Source: JBJXGV01 sp046160485 (lineage in GTDB: Bacteria; Orphanbacterota; Orphanbacteria; JBJXGV01). From it: a stretch of 64,000 nucleotides of DNA. Where the stretch lies: positions 62,001 to 126,000 of the forward strand of contig JBJXGV010000028.1 in assembly GCA_046160485.1 (NCBI GenBank), given 5' to 3'. Each line of letters opens with the position of its first letter. The first letter of the stretch is position 1. Below the pieces are notes generated by a model. It had not been told where the DNA came from. It was given only the letters and a program-made list of their open reading frames with translations, and made no database searches. Made by a program: the position numbers and the translations under genes. Shown piece after piece: positions 42,048 to 51,368 of this stretch.

Positions 42048-44542
42048 ACGGCGCCATCGGTACGCTCGGCGCGTTTCTCGTTCTTGCGGTGTTCATCGTT
42101 CCGCTCGGGGAGGTCGCGCGCCGCGCGCTCTTCCCGTCGTTCGCTCTCGACGCCGTCCGACGCGCGCTCGTCGCACTCGCGCTCGGGGGCGCGGGTCTGT
42201 CGCTTGGCGTCGCGATTGCCTGGATGGCCGGCAACCGTCTCTCCACGGCGCTGCCGGTGTGCGCGGCGATGTTCGTCGCTCTTGGGGCGGTCGCGATCAT
42301 GCGAGCTCGGCGTGCACTCGCGAGCCCGCGGGGGAGCATCGCAACAGCGCCGGCGGCGCGCCCTCGTCGCGGCATCGTCCTCGCCATCGCCGCCGCGATC
42401 CTCATCGCGCCGCTTCTCTTCTATCAGGACCCGCTCACGCCGATCGACGATAGCCTCGATCACGTCGCCAGCCTCTCGCGCCGCGCCGCGCAGGACGTCG
42501 TCTTTCCGGCGAGCGACATCTACGCGACATCACGCGAAACCGGTCCCGATCTGCGAAAGGGGCTCTTCCACGGCGTGATCGCGCTCGTTGCTCGGTCCGC
42601 GCGCGTCCCGGTTCTCTCGCTCTGGAACGCGCTCCCAGTCTTCTTCGCCGCGTGGGCGCTCCTCGGCGTCTGGGCCTCCGCGCGAGCGCTGACGAACGAC
42701 CGGCTCGCGCCCCTCATCGCGCTGGCTCTCTTCCTGCTGACGTACGACGGGGGACTCGGCGGCGCGTGGCTAACGCGGCTCGGTCATCCCGGCCGTGCGA
42801 TCTACGGCCCATTCTGGGCGGTGTGGGCGCTGCTTCTTGATCCCACTCTCCGCGTTCCGCGCCTCCTCTGGCCGATCCTCGGATTCACGCTCGCCGCGAT
42901 CCACTCGTACGGCCCGATCCAGTGCGCCGTGACAGCGGGTTTCTTCGCTGCGTTCGTCTTGATCGCCGGGCGTGCCGAACTGCGTGCCGGCTTGCGAGCC
43001 TTGCTCGCGAATGTCGGCTGGCTCCTTGCGGGCGCTGCGCCTTACCTCGCGTTCCGCATGATCGACAGCGGCCCTGCGGTCGACACGATCCACACCGAAC
43101 CGCAGGGGCTTTTCTACTGGACCGAGTCGCTCTTCACGCTCAACCCGCACTGGATTCTCTGGGGATGGGGCGCGGCCGGACTCCTCGCGCTGCCGGGGGC
43201 GATCGCCCTCGCCGGGCGCGCACGCTCGGAGCCGCGCGCGGCGTTCCTCGCAAGCGGGATGCTCGGCCCCGTCGTCACGATCGCGAACCCTCTCGCGATG
43301 CCGGTCGTTTATCGCGCGATCGGCTACCTGGGCGCTCGCTTCACCTGGTTCACGCCGCACATCTTCCTCTTGGCCGACATCTTGGCGAGCGCTTGGCGCC
43401 GCGTTCGCAGCCGCGAGCCTGGCCCGCGGAACGCCCGGTTCGCGGTTCTCTTCGGCGCCGCAATCGCAGCGACGGTCGCCGTCGGCGTCGCCGGCGCGAT
43501 CCGTTCCGGGGCGGCGCGCCGGGTGCTCGGCGGCCCCGTCGCTCCTGGATTCCTCGCGCAGAGCAACGACTTCCGCGCGGTCGATCGCGCGATTTCCGAA
43601 CCGTCGACGATCCTGGCGGATCCGGCGACGGGCTATGCCATCCCCGCACTCACGCGCCACTGGACGGTATCGGCGTCGCCGCAACACACCACGCCGAACG
43701 ACCCGGACGCGCGGACGCGGCTACGCGATACCCGCCGCATCCTCTCGCCCTACGTCTCGCCCGCCGAAACGATCGCGCTCCTGCGCCGGTACGGCGCCGG
43801 CTACGTGCTCCTAAACGATTCGGCGCCCGCATCGCAGCTTCGTTACCTCTGGTTCGCCGGGAGGCGCTGTCTTGCATCCTCCCGGGCAAAGTTCGACGCG
43901 AGCCCGGACCTCTTCGAGCCGATACTCGATGAGGGAGCCCTGCGGCTGTACCGTCTGAGCGGGAAGGCGCTTCGCGATTCGATCGCGGTGTCGGCGGCGC
44001 CTCTTGAGCGCGCGCCGTTCGACGACGTCGGCGCCGGAAGCGGCACGCCGGCGGGGATTCCGGGCTACGAGTTCCTCGGCGGGACCGTGCGCGACGCGCG
44101 GGTTCTCGCCGGCGCGAACCTCGCCGTCGAGACACGCTGGTTGAAAACCCAAGATCTAACCGAGGGCAACCGGCACCTCGTTGTGCGGCTGGACCGCCGC
44201 GAGAAGAGTCTGCTGCTAAGCGACTCACCATTTGCTAGACTCGCCCGAATTGCCAGTGACTCCTGGCGTGGAGAACGTACCCGCGCGCGCATCGATTACG
44301 TCCCCGGCTGCGGGTTTTTGCCGCCGGACGATTGGCCGCGAGGCCGCGCCATCCACGACGAGAGTGAACTCACCGTTCCGCGAAGCCTTGCGCCCGGTCT
44401 CTACTCCGTGCGCGTCAAACTCGCGGAGACGCCCTTCTATCCCAACGTGCGCCCCGCGGACTTCTTCGCACCGCTGGGCGATCGCGATGGTTTCTTGCTC
44501 GGCGATGTCGAGGTCCTCCCGATGGCCTCGCAACACGATTAG
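42044..44542 (+). CDS. Large polytopic membrane protein, GT-C-like (paralogue 2)
   Basis: This 832-residue protein is a tandem paralogue of the gene before it. It has about 12-14 hydrophobic helices over the first 500 residues and a soluble C-terminal domain. RRILSPYVSPAETIALLRRYGAGYVLLND and, near the end, LAPGLYSVRVKLAETPFYPN align with the corresponding parts of paralogue 1. A conserved LDHVASLSRRAAQD loop follows the early helices, at the place of the acidic loop of GT-C enzymes. The exact family was not recognised. The start GTG overlaps the previous stop. Confidence 0.65.
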   Translation: MNGAIGTLGAFLVLAVFIVPLGEVARRALFPSFALDAVRRALVALALGGAGLSLGVAIAWMAGNRLSTALPVCAAMFVALGAVAIMRARRALASPRGSIATAPAARPRRGIVLAIAAAILIAPLLFYQDPLTPIDDSLDHVASLSRRAAQDVVFPASDIYATSRETGPDLRKGLFHGVIALVARSARVPVLSLWNALPVFFAAWALLGVWASARALTNDRLAPLIALALFLLTYDGGLGGAWLTRLGHPGRAIYGPFWAVWALLLDPTLRVPRLLWPILGFTLAAIHSYGPIQCAVTAGFFAAFVLIAGRAELRAGLRALLANVGWLLAGAAPYLAFRMIDSGPAVDTIHTEPQGLFYWTESLFTLNPHWILWGWGAAGLLALPGAIALAGRARSEPRAAFLASGMLGPVVTIANPLAMPVVYRAIGYLGARFTWFTPHIFLLADILASAWRRVRSREPGPRNARFAVLFGAAIAATVAVGVAGAIRSGAARRVLGGPVAPGFLAQSNDFRAVDRAISEPSTILADPATGYAIPALTRHWTVSASPQHTTPNDPDARTRLRDTRRILSPYVSPAETIALLRRYGAGYVLLNDSAPASQLRYLWFAGRRCLASSRAKFDASPDLFEPILDEGALRLYRLSGKALRDSIAVSAAPLERAPFDDVGAGSGTPAGIPGYEFLGGTVRDARVLAGANLAVETRWLKTQDLTEGNRHLVVRLDRREKSLLLSDSPFARLARIASDSWRGERTRARIDYVPGCGFLPPDDWPRGRAIHDESELTVPRSLAPGLYSVRVKLAETPFYPNVRPADFFAPLGDRDGFLLGDVEVLPMASQHD

Positions 44543-44599
44543 CTCCTGACGCTCCGGCAGCGGCGCGCCAGCTCGAACACATAGACGAGAGGAGACAGC

Positions 44600-45739
44600 A
44601 TGAGCGCGACAGAGAAGAAAACTCCAAGCGGAGAAATCCCGCTGGTCGACTTGAAGGCGCAGTACCGAGCGATACGCGACGAGGTGCGCACGGCGATTGA
44701 CGGCGTCCTCGAAGACACGGCCTTCATCGGCGGAAAGCGGCTGCAGGATTTCCAGGACGAGTTCGCGCGATTCGCGGGCGCCCGCTTCGCGCTCGGCGCA
44801 TCGAGCGGAACCTCGGCGCTCCACCTCGCGCTCATCGCGTGCGGCGTGAAGCCTGGGGACGAAGTCATCACCGTGCCGAACACGTTCATCGCGACGACCG
44901 AGGCGATCACGCAGGCGGGCGGGAAAATCCGCTTCGTGGATGCCGACGCCGAGCGCTTCACGATGGACCCAGTGCGCCTCGCCGAAGCCATCACGGCGCG
45001 AACGAAGGTCGTGCTCCCGGTGCAGCTCTTCGGACAATCCGCTGATCTTGAGCCGATCCTGGCGGCCGCGAAAGAGCACGGCGCGAAAGTCGTGGAGGAC
45101 GCGGCGCAGTCGCACGGCGCGCAATACAAAGGGCGCCCCTCCGGCTCGCTCGGCGACATCGCCGCGTTCAGCTTCTATCCCGGCAAAAACCTCGGCGCCT
45201 ATGGCGACGGCGGCATCGTGACGACGAACGACGAGTCGATGGCGAACACCGTGCGGCTCTTGCTCGACCACGGCCGGACGAGCAAGTACGAGCACTCCGC
45301 GGAGGGCTTCAATTACCGTCTCGATACGCTTCAGGCCGCGATTCTTCGCGTGAAGCTGCGCCACCTTAACGCTTGGAACGACGCGCGCCGCCGCGTCGCC
45401 GCCGCGTACAACGAACGCCTCGCCGGAATCGACGGGCTCCTCCTGCCGAGGGAGTTCGCCGACGGGAAACACGTCTATCACATCTACGCGGTGCGGACCG
45501 AGCGGCGCGACGCGCTGAAGGACCACCTCGCCGCCGCGGGAATCGCCGCGGGGGTTCACTACCCGATTCCGCTCCACCTTCAGCCGGCCTATCGCCACCT
45601 CGGGATCCCGAAGGGGAGCTTCCCCGTCGCCGAAACGCTTGCGGCGACGTTCCTGTCGCTGCCTGTCTACCCGGAGATGGGGGAGCGCGAGATCGACGCC
45701 GTCGCGACAGCCGTACGAGGGTTCTTCGAGCGCACGTAG
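44600..45739 (+). CDS. DegT/DnrJ/EryC1 sugar aminotransferase
   Basis: This is a PLP-dependent aminotransferase that converts a keto-sugar nucleotide to the amino sugar. The 379-residue product shows PLVDLKAQY at the start, ALGASSGTSALHLAL, EDAAQSHGAQYKG and SFYPGKNLGAYGDGG, in which the Lys binds PLP. Later come NYRLDTLQAAILRVKL and the C-terminal VHYPIPLHLQPAY. The closest functional match is WbpE/WlbC, acting on UDP-3-keto-GlcNAcA. A Gfo/Idh oxidoreductase and a hexapeptide acetyltransferase lie two and three genes downstream. It could also serve the GnnA-like gene near lpxA. Confidence 0.93.
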   Translation: MSATEKKTPSGEIPLVDLKAQYRAIRDEVRTAIDGVLEDTAFIGGKRLQDFQDEFARFAGARFALGASSGTSALHLALIACGVKPGDEVITVPNTFIATTEAITQAGGKIRFVDADAERFTMDPVRLAEAITARTKVVLPVQLFGQSADLEPILAAAKEHGAKVVEDAAQSHGAQYKGRPSGSLGDIAAFSFYPGKNLGAYGDGGIVTTNDESMANTVRLLLDHGRTSKYEHSAEGFNYRLDTLQAAILRVKLRHLNAWNDARRRVAAAYNERLAGIDGLLLPREFADGKHVYHIYAVRTERRDALKDHLAAAGIAAGVHYPIPLHLQPAYRHLGIPKGSFPVAETLAATFLSLPVYPEMGEREIDAVATAVRGFFERT

Positions 45740-45786
45740 CGCGCGCGGACGGAACGCAACGGAACTACAACTCGGGGGGGGAACGG

Positions 45787-47271
45787 TTGGCGCTGATCGC
45801 ACCGAATCGCTTGGCACGGCCGAAACGGCGGCGGGGACTTTTCGTTTTCGTTCCCGCGGACGCGATCTGTATTTTCGGCTCGTTTCTCGCGGCCTACTGG
45901 GTCCGGTGCCTGTCGGGCTGGTTCCCGACGATTATTCCGATTCTCCCCGTTCACTTCTGGTACCTCGGCGGCCTGATCGCTCTTATGCTGCTCGTTTTTT
46001 CCTTCCACGGCCTCTATCGGCTCGAGGTCACGAGCTCCGTCATCGATCAACTCACGGGGATCTTCACCGCTGTCGGACTCGGGATGCTCCTCCTCTTGAC
46101 AGGGGCGTTTCTCGCGAAGGTCGAGTACTTCACCGAGCGGCGGCTCGTTCTTGTTCTCTCGTGGGCGTTTTCGCTCGTCTCGCTCTCGATCGTCCGGGTA
46201 CTCATCCTTCGCCCGCGCCTCGCGGCGATCTTGGGGCAGGCAAACTTGCGGCCGCGCGTGCTCGTCGTCGGCATCGGTGAGGCCGCGCAGCACTTCGTGC
46301 GCGAGTTACGCGAGAACCGTTCACCCGCGTTCGAGATCGTCGGTCTCATCGAAGACGATGCCGGGGCGCAGGGGGCGGTCATCGATGGCGTCCGCGTCAT
46401 CGGCACGACCGACGATCTGAATGACCTGGTCGCGCGCGAGCGGATCGAGGAGATCTTTCTCGCCAAGTCGGGGCTCCCGCAGGAGGACGCGATCGAGCTC
46501 TTGTCGAAATGCATGCGTTCGCGCGTGCCGGTGAAACTCGTCTCGGATAGCTTCCGCCTCATGGCGAGCGAAGCGACGATCCGCATGATCGACGGCGTCC
46601 CGACGCTGACCGTTCGCGAATCGCCGATGAAAGGACCCGCGCTTTTCCTCAAGCGGCTGCTCGATGTCGGGGCGGCATTTGTCTGCATCGTTATTCTGTC
46701 GCCGGTCTTCCTCGTGATCGCACTCGCGATTCGCATGACGTCGAAGGGACCCGTATTCTTTCGCCAGAATCGCGTCGGTCAAGGCGGCCGAGAGTTCACG
46801 TTCTACAAGTTTCGGACGATGCGCGTCGACACCGACGAGCGGCTTCACCGGGAGTACGCGCGCAATTTCATCAACGGAAGCGGGACCCACCGCGACGGCG
46901 CGCCCGACGCTCAGCCGGTTTTCAAGCTGACGAACGATCCGCGCGTCACGCCCGTTGGGCGCATGCTGCGGAAAACAAGCCTCGATGAATTACCGCAGCT
47001 TCTGAACATCGTGCGCGGCGAGATGAGCCTAGTCGGACCGCGGCCGCCGATCGCGTACGAGATTCAGCATTACAAAGAGTGGCACCGCCGCCGCCTCGAG
47101 GCGAAGCCCGGACTGACGGGACTCTGGCAGGTGAGCGGGCGCTCGAGCGTGCCGTTCAACGAAATGGTTCTCATGGATCTCTACTACATCGACAACTGGT
47201 CGCTCTGGAGCGATTTCAAGATCCTTCTCCGCACGATCCCGGTGATCGTGTCGGGCAAGGGTGCGTACTGA
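45787..47271 (+). CDS. Polyprenyl glycosylphosphotransferase (second initiating transferase)
   Basis: This 494-residue protein is the long form of initiating sugar-phosphate transferase (WbaP/WcaJ type). The N-terminal membrane domain has four or five helices, then a CoA-binding-like Rossmann domain (PRVLVVGIGEAAQHFVREL...VGLIEDD). The C-terminal catalytic domain follows: FRQNRVGQGGREFTFYKFRTM, LRKTSLDELPQLLNI, LVGPRPPIAYE and KPGLTGLWQVSGRS. It differs from the short enzyme at 32687. The start is taken at TTG 45787, just after a run of Gs; it is not certain. Confidence 0.9.
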   Translation: MALIAPNRLARPKRRRGLFVFVPADAICIFGSFLAAYWVRCLSGWFPTIIPILPVHFWYLGGLIALMLLVFSFHGLYRLEVTSSVIDQLTGIFTAVGLGMLLLLTGAFLAKVEYFTERRLVLVLSWAFSLVSLSIVRVLILRPRLAAILGQANLRPRVLVVGIGEAAQHFVRELRENRSPAFEIVGLIEDDAGAQGAVIDGVRVIGTTDDLNDLVARERIEEIFLAKSGLPQEDAIELLSKCMRSRVPVKLVSDSFRLMASEATIRMIDGVPTLTVRESPMKGPALFLKRLLDVGAAFVCIVILSPVFLVIALAIRMTSKGPVFFRQNRVGQGGREFTFYKFRTMRVDTDERLHREYARNFINGSGTHRDGAPDAQPVFKLTNDPRVTPVGRMLRKTSLDELPQLLNIVRGEMSLVGPRPPIAYEIQHYKEWHRRRLEAKPGLTGLWQVSGRSSVPFNEMVLMDLYYIDNWSLWSDFKILLRTIPVIVSGKGAY

Positions 47272-47301
47272 CGTGACCGCTCGCGAAAGGAGTTCGTCGC
47301 T

Positions 47302-48393
47302 TTGAACCGAATCGCCGTGATCGGATGCGGGTATTGGGGCCCCAACTTCGTGCGCAACTTCTCGCAGATTCCCGATTGCGAGGTGGCGGTGTGCTGCGAT
47401 CTTCGCGAGGAGCGGCTGCGCCACATGCGCTCGCTCTATCCGTTCGTGCGGACGACGACGCACCTCGACCGCGTGCTGGAAGACCCGACGATCAATGCCG
47501 CGGTGATCGCGACACCCGTCACGAGCCACCACCGAATCGGGATGGCCTGTCTGCGCGCCGGGAAAAACGTGCTGATCGAGAAGCCGATCGCGGCGAGCCC
47601 GCGCGAGGCTTACGAACTCGCGGTGGCCGCGAAGGAGCGCGGGCTCGTCCTGATGGGAGGACACACGTTCCTCTTCAACGCCGCAGTGATCAAGGTGAAG
47701 GAGTACATCGAGAGCGGCGAACTCGGGAAGATCTTCTACATCAACTCGACGCGAGTGAACCTCGGCATCTTCCAGGACGACATCAACGTGATCTGGGACC
47801 TCGCTCCGCACGACATTTCGATTCTGAACTTCGTGCTCAACTCGCGCCCGGTGCGCGTGGCGGCGTATGGGCGTTCGTATATTCAGACCGCGATCGAAGA
47901 CGTCGCGTTCATCACGCTCGAGTATCCGAAGGGCGTCGTCGCGCACGTCCACGTGTCGTGGCTCGACCCGAACAAGATCCGGCGCACGACGATCGTCGGT
48001 TCGAAGAAGATGCTCGTCTACGACGACATCCAGACGCTCGAGAAGGTGCGCATCTACGACAAGGGCGTCACGGTGCAGCCGCACTACGACACGTTCGGCG
48101 AGTTTCAGCTCGCGTACCGGTTCGGCGACATCTATACGCCGAAGGTCGACGACTCCGAGCCGCTCAAACTCGAGTGCCACGGATTCATCGATTCGATCAA
48201 AAAGGGCAAGGCGCTTCGCTCGGGCGGCGAGGAGTGCCTCTGGGTGGTGGAAGCGCTCGACGCGGCGCAGCGGTCGCTTCGGCTCGGCGGAAAACTCGTG
48301 GAGGTTCGCGACATGATGGGCGAGCGCAAATCCAAGAAGAAGCGAGTTCCGCGCCCGCGCGTGAAGAGTGTGAAGAAGGGGAGCGCGCGATGA
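47302..48393 (+). CDS. Gfo/Idh/MocA sugar-nucleotide oxidoreductase (WlbA/WbpB-like)
   Basis: This 363-residue NAD-dependent dehydrogenase has the Rossmann motif VIGCGYWGPNFVRNF, the EKPIAASP motif and WDLAPHDISIL near residue 166, typical of UDP-GlcNAc(A) 3-dehydrogenases. The TTG start at 47302 has AAAGGAG (47286-47292) at a fitting distance. The C-terminus is a lysine/arginine-rich tail of about 25 residues. It forms a set with the aminotransferase upstream and the acetyltransferase four bases downstream. Together they would make a 2,3-diacetamido sugar nucleotide. Confidence 0.9.
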   Translation: MNRIAVIGCGYWGPNFVRNFSQIPDCEVAVCCDLREERLRHMRSLYPFVRTTTHLDRVLEDPTINAAVIATPVTSHHRIGMACLRAGKNVLIEKPIAASPREAYELAVAAKERGLVLMGGHTFLFNAAVIKVKEYIESGELGKIFYINSTRVNLGIFQDDINVIWDLAPHDISILNFVLNSRPVRVAAYGRSYIQTAIEDVAFITLEYPKGVVAHVHVSWLDPNKIRRTTIVGSKKMLVYDDIQTLEKVRIYDKGVTVQPHYDTFGEFQLAYRFGDIYTPKVDDSEPLKLECHGFIDSIKKGKALRSGGEECLWVVEALDAAQRSLRLGGKLVEVRDMMGERKSKKKRVPRPRVKSVKKGSAR

Positions 48394-49025
48394 CGCCCCG
48401 CCCCGCGCCGGCGAAGAGCGACGTCGTGATCGGCCCGGGCGCGCGCATCGACGACGGCGTCAAGATCGGCTACGAGACGGGCCGCAAGATCGACTGGCGC
48501 GGCGTGCGAATCGGCAAGGACGCAATTCTCCGAAGCGGCGCGGTGATCTATCAGGGCGTCACGATCGGCGACGGATTTCAGTCGGGGCACGGCGTCGTCA
48601 TCCGTGAAGAGAGCACCATCGGCGACGGCGTATCGATCTGGAACAACACGACGATCGACTACGGCTGCCGCATCGGGAACCACGTCAAGATTCACTGCAA
48701 TATCTACGTCGCGCAGTTCACGATTCTCGAAGACGATGTCTTCATGGCGCCGGGGGTCACGATCGCGAACGACATCCATCCCGGCTGCAAGTTCTCCGGC
48801 GAGTGCATGAAGGGGCCGACGCTGCGCAAGGGCGTGCAGATCGGCGTCAACGTGACCATTCTTCCGTACGTCGAGATCGGCGAAGGGAGCCTGATCGGTT
48901 CGGGAAGCGTCGTGACGCGCGACATTCCTCCGCGCTCCGTCGCGTTCGGAAATCCCGCGCGCGTCGTCCGCCCGGTCGACGATCTTCGCTGTACAACCGG
49001 GATCACGGAAAGGCCGTATGGATGA
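48390..49025 (+). CDS. Hexapeptide-repeat N-acetyltransferase (WbpD/WlbB-like)
   Basis: This 211-residue left-handed beta-helix acyltransferase acetylates an amino sugar nucleotide with acetyl-CoA. Hexapeptide repeats run from about residue 12 (VIGPGARIDDGVKIG) through IREESTIGDGVSIWNNTTID, and the catalytic-type His lies in GNHVKIHCNIYVAQF. The segment PGVTIANDIHPGCKF is typical of WbpD-like enzymes. It is the third member of the trio and overlaps both neighbours (four and eight bases). Substrate: probably UDP-GlcNAc3NA or a close relative. Confidence 0.88.
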   Translation: MTPRPAPAKSDVVIGPGARIDDGVKIGYETGRKIDWRGVRIGKDAILRSGAVIYQGVTIGDGFQSGHGVVIREESTIGDGVSIWNNTTIDYGCRIGNHVKIHCNIYVAQFTILEDDVFMAPGVTIANDIHPGCKFSGECMKGPTLRKGVQIGVNVTILPYVEIGEGSLIGSGSVVTRDIPPRSVAFGNPARVVRPVDDLRCTTGITERPYG

Positions 49026-50181
49026 GATCCTGGCCGCGGCCAGGCTCAGACAGCGCGTGCTCCTCGTGGGCTCCGGAGCCGCGTTCGGCGGCACCGAGCA
49101 AGTTTTCGTCGACTCGGCCCGCCGGCTTGCGAGGGCGGGATGGGGCGTCGACGCGTGGGTAGCGCCGTCGCGCGGCGCGGACGCCGTGGCCGACGCGTTG
49201 CGCGAAGCGGGCGCCGGCGTCGAGCGCTGGCCGGAGGTGCTCTCGCCCGGCGCCTCTGCCGCGCGCGCGGTCAGTGCGCTCCGCGAACGCGCGCCGCGAA
49301 TCGTTCATCTCCACCTCGCGTGGCCGCATGCGAACGCGTGGTTCCCGGTCGCGGCAAAACTCGCTGGTGTCCCCGCGGTCGTCACGACCGAGCACATCCT
49401 CTTCCCCGAGCGGCACCGGCGCGACGATCTCCGGAAGCGCTTCACGCGGCGATTCGTCGATCGCGCGATTGCGGTCTCGAGCGCGATCGGCGGCGCGCTC
49501 ATCGGGCAGTGGGGCTATCGGGAGCGTCAGGTTCGCGTCATTCCGAACGGCGTTGATATCGCGCGCTTCGCGGGGCGCGATCCGCGTGCGCGCGCGCGCG
49601 CAAGAGAGCATCTGCGCGTGCCGCACGACGCGATCCTCGTCGGCGGCGTCGGACGGCTCGAAGAGCAGAAGGGATTCGTCTATCTCGTGCGCGCGGCGGC
49701 GCGCCTCGTAAAGCGGCATCCCCGCTTACGCATCGCGATCGCGGGAACGGGTTCGCTCGCGAGTGCGCTAGAAGCCGAGGCACGCGAATCGGGAGCTGGC
49801 GACGCGCTTCTCTTGCCGGGCCGCGTCGACGCGATCCCCGAGTTCCTCGCCGCGCTCGATCTCTTCGTCCTCCCTTCGCTCTGGGAGGGGATGCCGCTGT
49901 CGCTTCTGGAGGCGATGGCGATGGGAGTGCCGGTCATCGCTTCGGAAACGCCCGGCGCCGCGGAGATCCTCGGCGCCGACGGCCGCGCCGGCATTCTCGT
50001 GGGGCGCGCGGACGACGCCGCGATCGCGGCGGCGATCGAGCGCATCATAGGCGATCCACTCCTCGCCAGCGCCCTCGGCCGCTATGGGTTCGATCTGGTT
50101 CGTCGAGAGCACGACCTAGCGCGACTCTTCCCGCGGCTCCTCGGCGTCTATGGCGAGGCGCTCGCCGCGGGCGTGCCGTGA
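49018..50181 (+). CDS. GT4 glycosyltransferase
   Basis: This 387-residue GT4 enzyme begins VLLVGSGAAFGGTEQVFVDSARRLA. It has HLHLAWPHANAW and TTEHILFPERHRRD at the acceptor cleft. The donor part has VIPNGVDIARF, GGVGRLEEQKGFVYLVRAAA and PSLWEGMPLSLLEAMAMGVPVIA. It should add one sugar of the repeat unit in the cytoplasm. The first of three GT4 genes in a row, all overlapping by four bases; linkage and donor unknown. Confidence 0.88.
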   Translation: MDEILAAARLRQRVLLVGSGAAFGGTEQVFVDSARRLARAGWGVDAWVAPSRGADAVADALREAGAGVERWPEVLSPGASAARAVSALRERAPRIVHLHLAWPHANAWFPVAAKLAGVPAVVTTEHILFPERHRRDDLRKRFTRRFVDRAIAVSSAIGGALIGQWGYRERQVRVIPNGVDIARFAGRDPRARARAREHLRVPHDAILVGGVGRLEEQKGFVYLVRAAARLVKRHPRLRIAIAGTGSLASALEAEARESGAGDALLLPGRVDAIPEFLAALDLFVLPSLWEGMPLSLLEAMAMGVPVIASETPGAAEILGADGRAGILVGRADDAAIAAAIERIIGDPLLASALGRYGFDLVRREHDLARLFPRLLGVYGEALAAGVP

Positions 50182-51368
50182 AAATCCTCGGGATTACCGA
50201 TCAGCCGATCGATCCGCCCGCGTCGGGCGGAGGCGAACGCGTGCGCGCGCTCTACGAACGCCTCGCGAAGCGGCATAGCGTCGAGATCCTCAACCTCGTC
50301 GGAGTGCGCGAAGTGAAGGGCGTGCGCACCGTCGCGAACGGCCTGCGACTTCGCAAGGTTGCGGCGTACCAGCGGACGATCGCGTTTCATCTCGAGAAGC
50401 GGCGCTTCGCACCGGCGTTCATGGCGCACTATCTCCACGCGGCGCTTGCGCCGCTCTACGCGAGTTTGCTGCGCCGCGGCGGTTGGGACGTCATCGCGGC
50501 GGACGGCATCGCACTCGGGCCGATACTGCGTAGTGCGCCGCGCGATACGCCGCTCGTCTACTCGTCTCACAACGTCGACAGCGAGTACTTCGCCGCGGAG
50601 ATCGATCGATTCCCCCTGCGCGGCGCGATCACGCGCTCGCTCCGCGCGATCGAGCGCCGGATGCTCGCGCGCGTCGATCGCGTCATCGCGGTATCGGATC
50701 GTGATCGCGCGCTCTTCCTCTCGCTCTACGACGCGCCGCCGTCCAAGTTCGTCGTGGCGCCGAACGGCTTCGATGAGGACCGATTCCGGCCGATCGGACC
50801 GGAGGCGAAGCGTTCCCTGCGCCGTTCGATGGGCCTTGCGCCGGACGAACGGATTATTCTGTTCGCGGGGTCTCGCGTGAATCACAACGAGGCGGCCGTG
50901 CGGCTTCTGCTCGAGCGCGTGGTACCGCGTCTGACCGAGGGGACGCGGCTCCTCATCGCGGGGAGCGTCGGCGATGCGTTCCCGTTCGCTTCGGGGAAGC
51001 GCGTGATCGTCACCGGTTCAGTGCCCGATGTGCTCCCGTACTTTCACGCGGCCGATGTCGCCGCGAACCCAGTCGAAACCGGCGGCGGGACGAACATCAA
51101 ACTGTTGCAGTATCTCGCCACGGGCTTGCCGGTGGTTTCGACCGCGTTCGGCGTGCGCGGGCTCGACGCGCTCGCGCGCTTCGTGCAAGTCGCGGAGCCC
51201 GACGGACTCGCCGCGGCGCTTGCGGCACCGCCGCGCGCGCCTCGCGCCTCTGACATTGCGCCCGCCCTCGCCGACTGGAGTTGGGGCGCAAGCGCCAAGA
51301 AAGTCGAAGCGTGTTACGAAGAACTCGTCGCAAGCAAACGCGCCGCGCGCGCGAGGCCCGCGCGATGA
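50178..51368 (+). CDS. GT4 glycosyltransferase
   Basis: This 396-residue GT4 enzyme begins ILGITDQPIDPPASGGGERVRALYERLA and has VYSSHNVDSEYFAAEI in the first domain. The donor domain contains LFAGSRVNHNEAAVRLLLERV and ANPVETGGGTNIKLLQYLATGLPVVS, the form found in capsule-type transferases related to the WsaF/GumH set. It overlaps its neighbours by four bases on both sides. Specific sugar unknown. Confidence 0.87.
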   Translation: MKILGITDQPIDPPASGGGERVRALYERLAKRHSVEILNLVGVREVKGVRTVANGLRLRKVAAYQRTIAFHLEKRRFAPAFMAHYLHAALAPLYASLLRRGGWDVIAADGIALGPILRSAPRDTPLVYSSHNVDSEYFAAEIDRFPLRGAITRSLRAIERRMLARVDRVIAVSDRDRALFLSLYDAPPSKFVVAPNGFDEDRFRPIGPEAKRSLRRSMGLAPDERIILFAGSRVNHNEAAVRLLLERVVPRLTEGTRLLIAGSVGDAFPFASGKRVIVTGSVPDVLPYFHAADVAANPVETGGGTNIKLLQYLATGLPVVSTAFGVRGLDALARFVQVAEPDGLAAALAAPPRAPRASDIAPALADWSWGASAKKVEACYEELVASKRAARARPAR

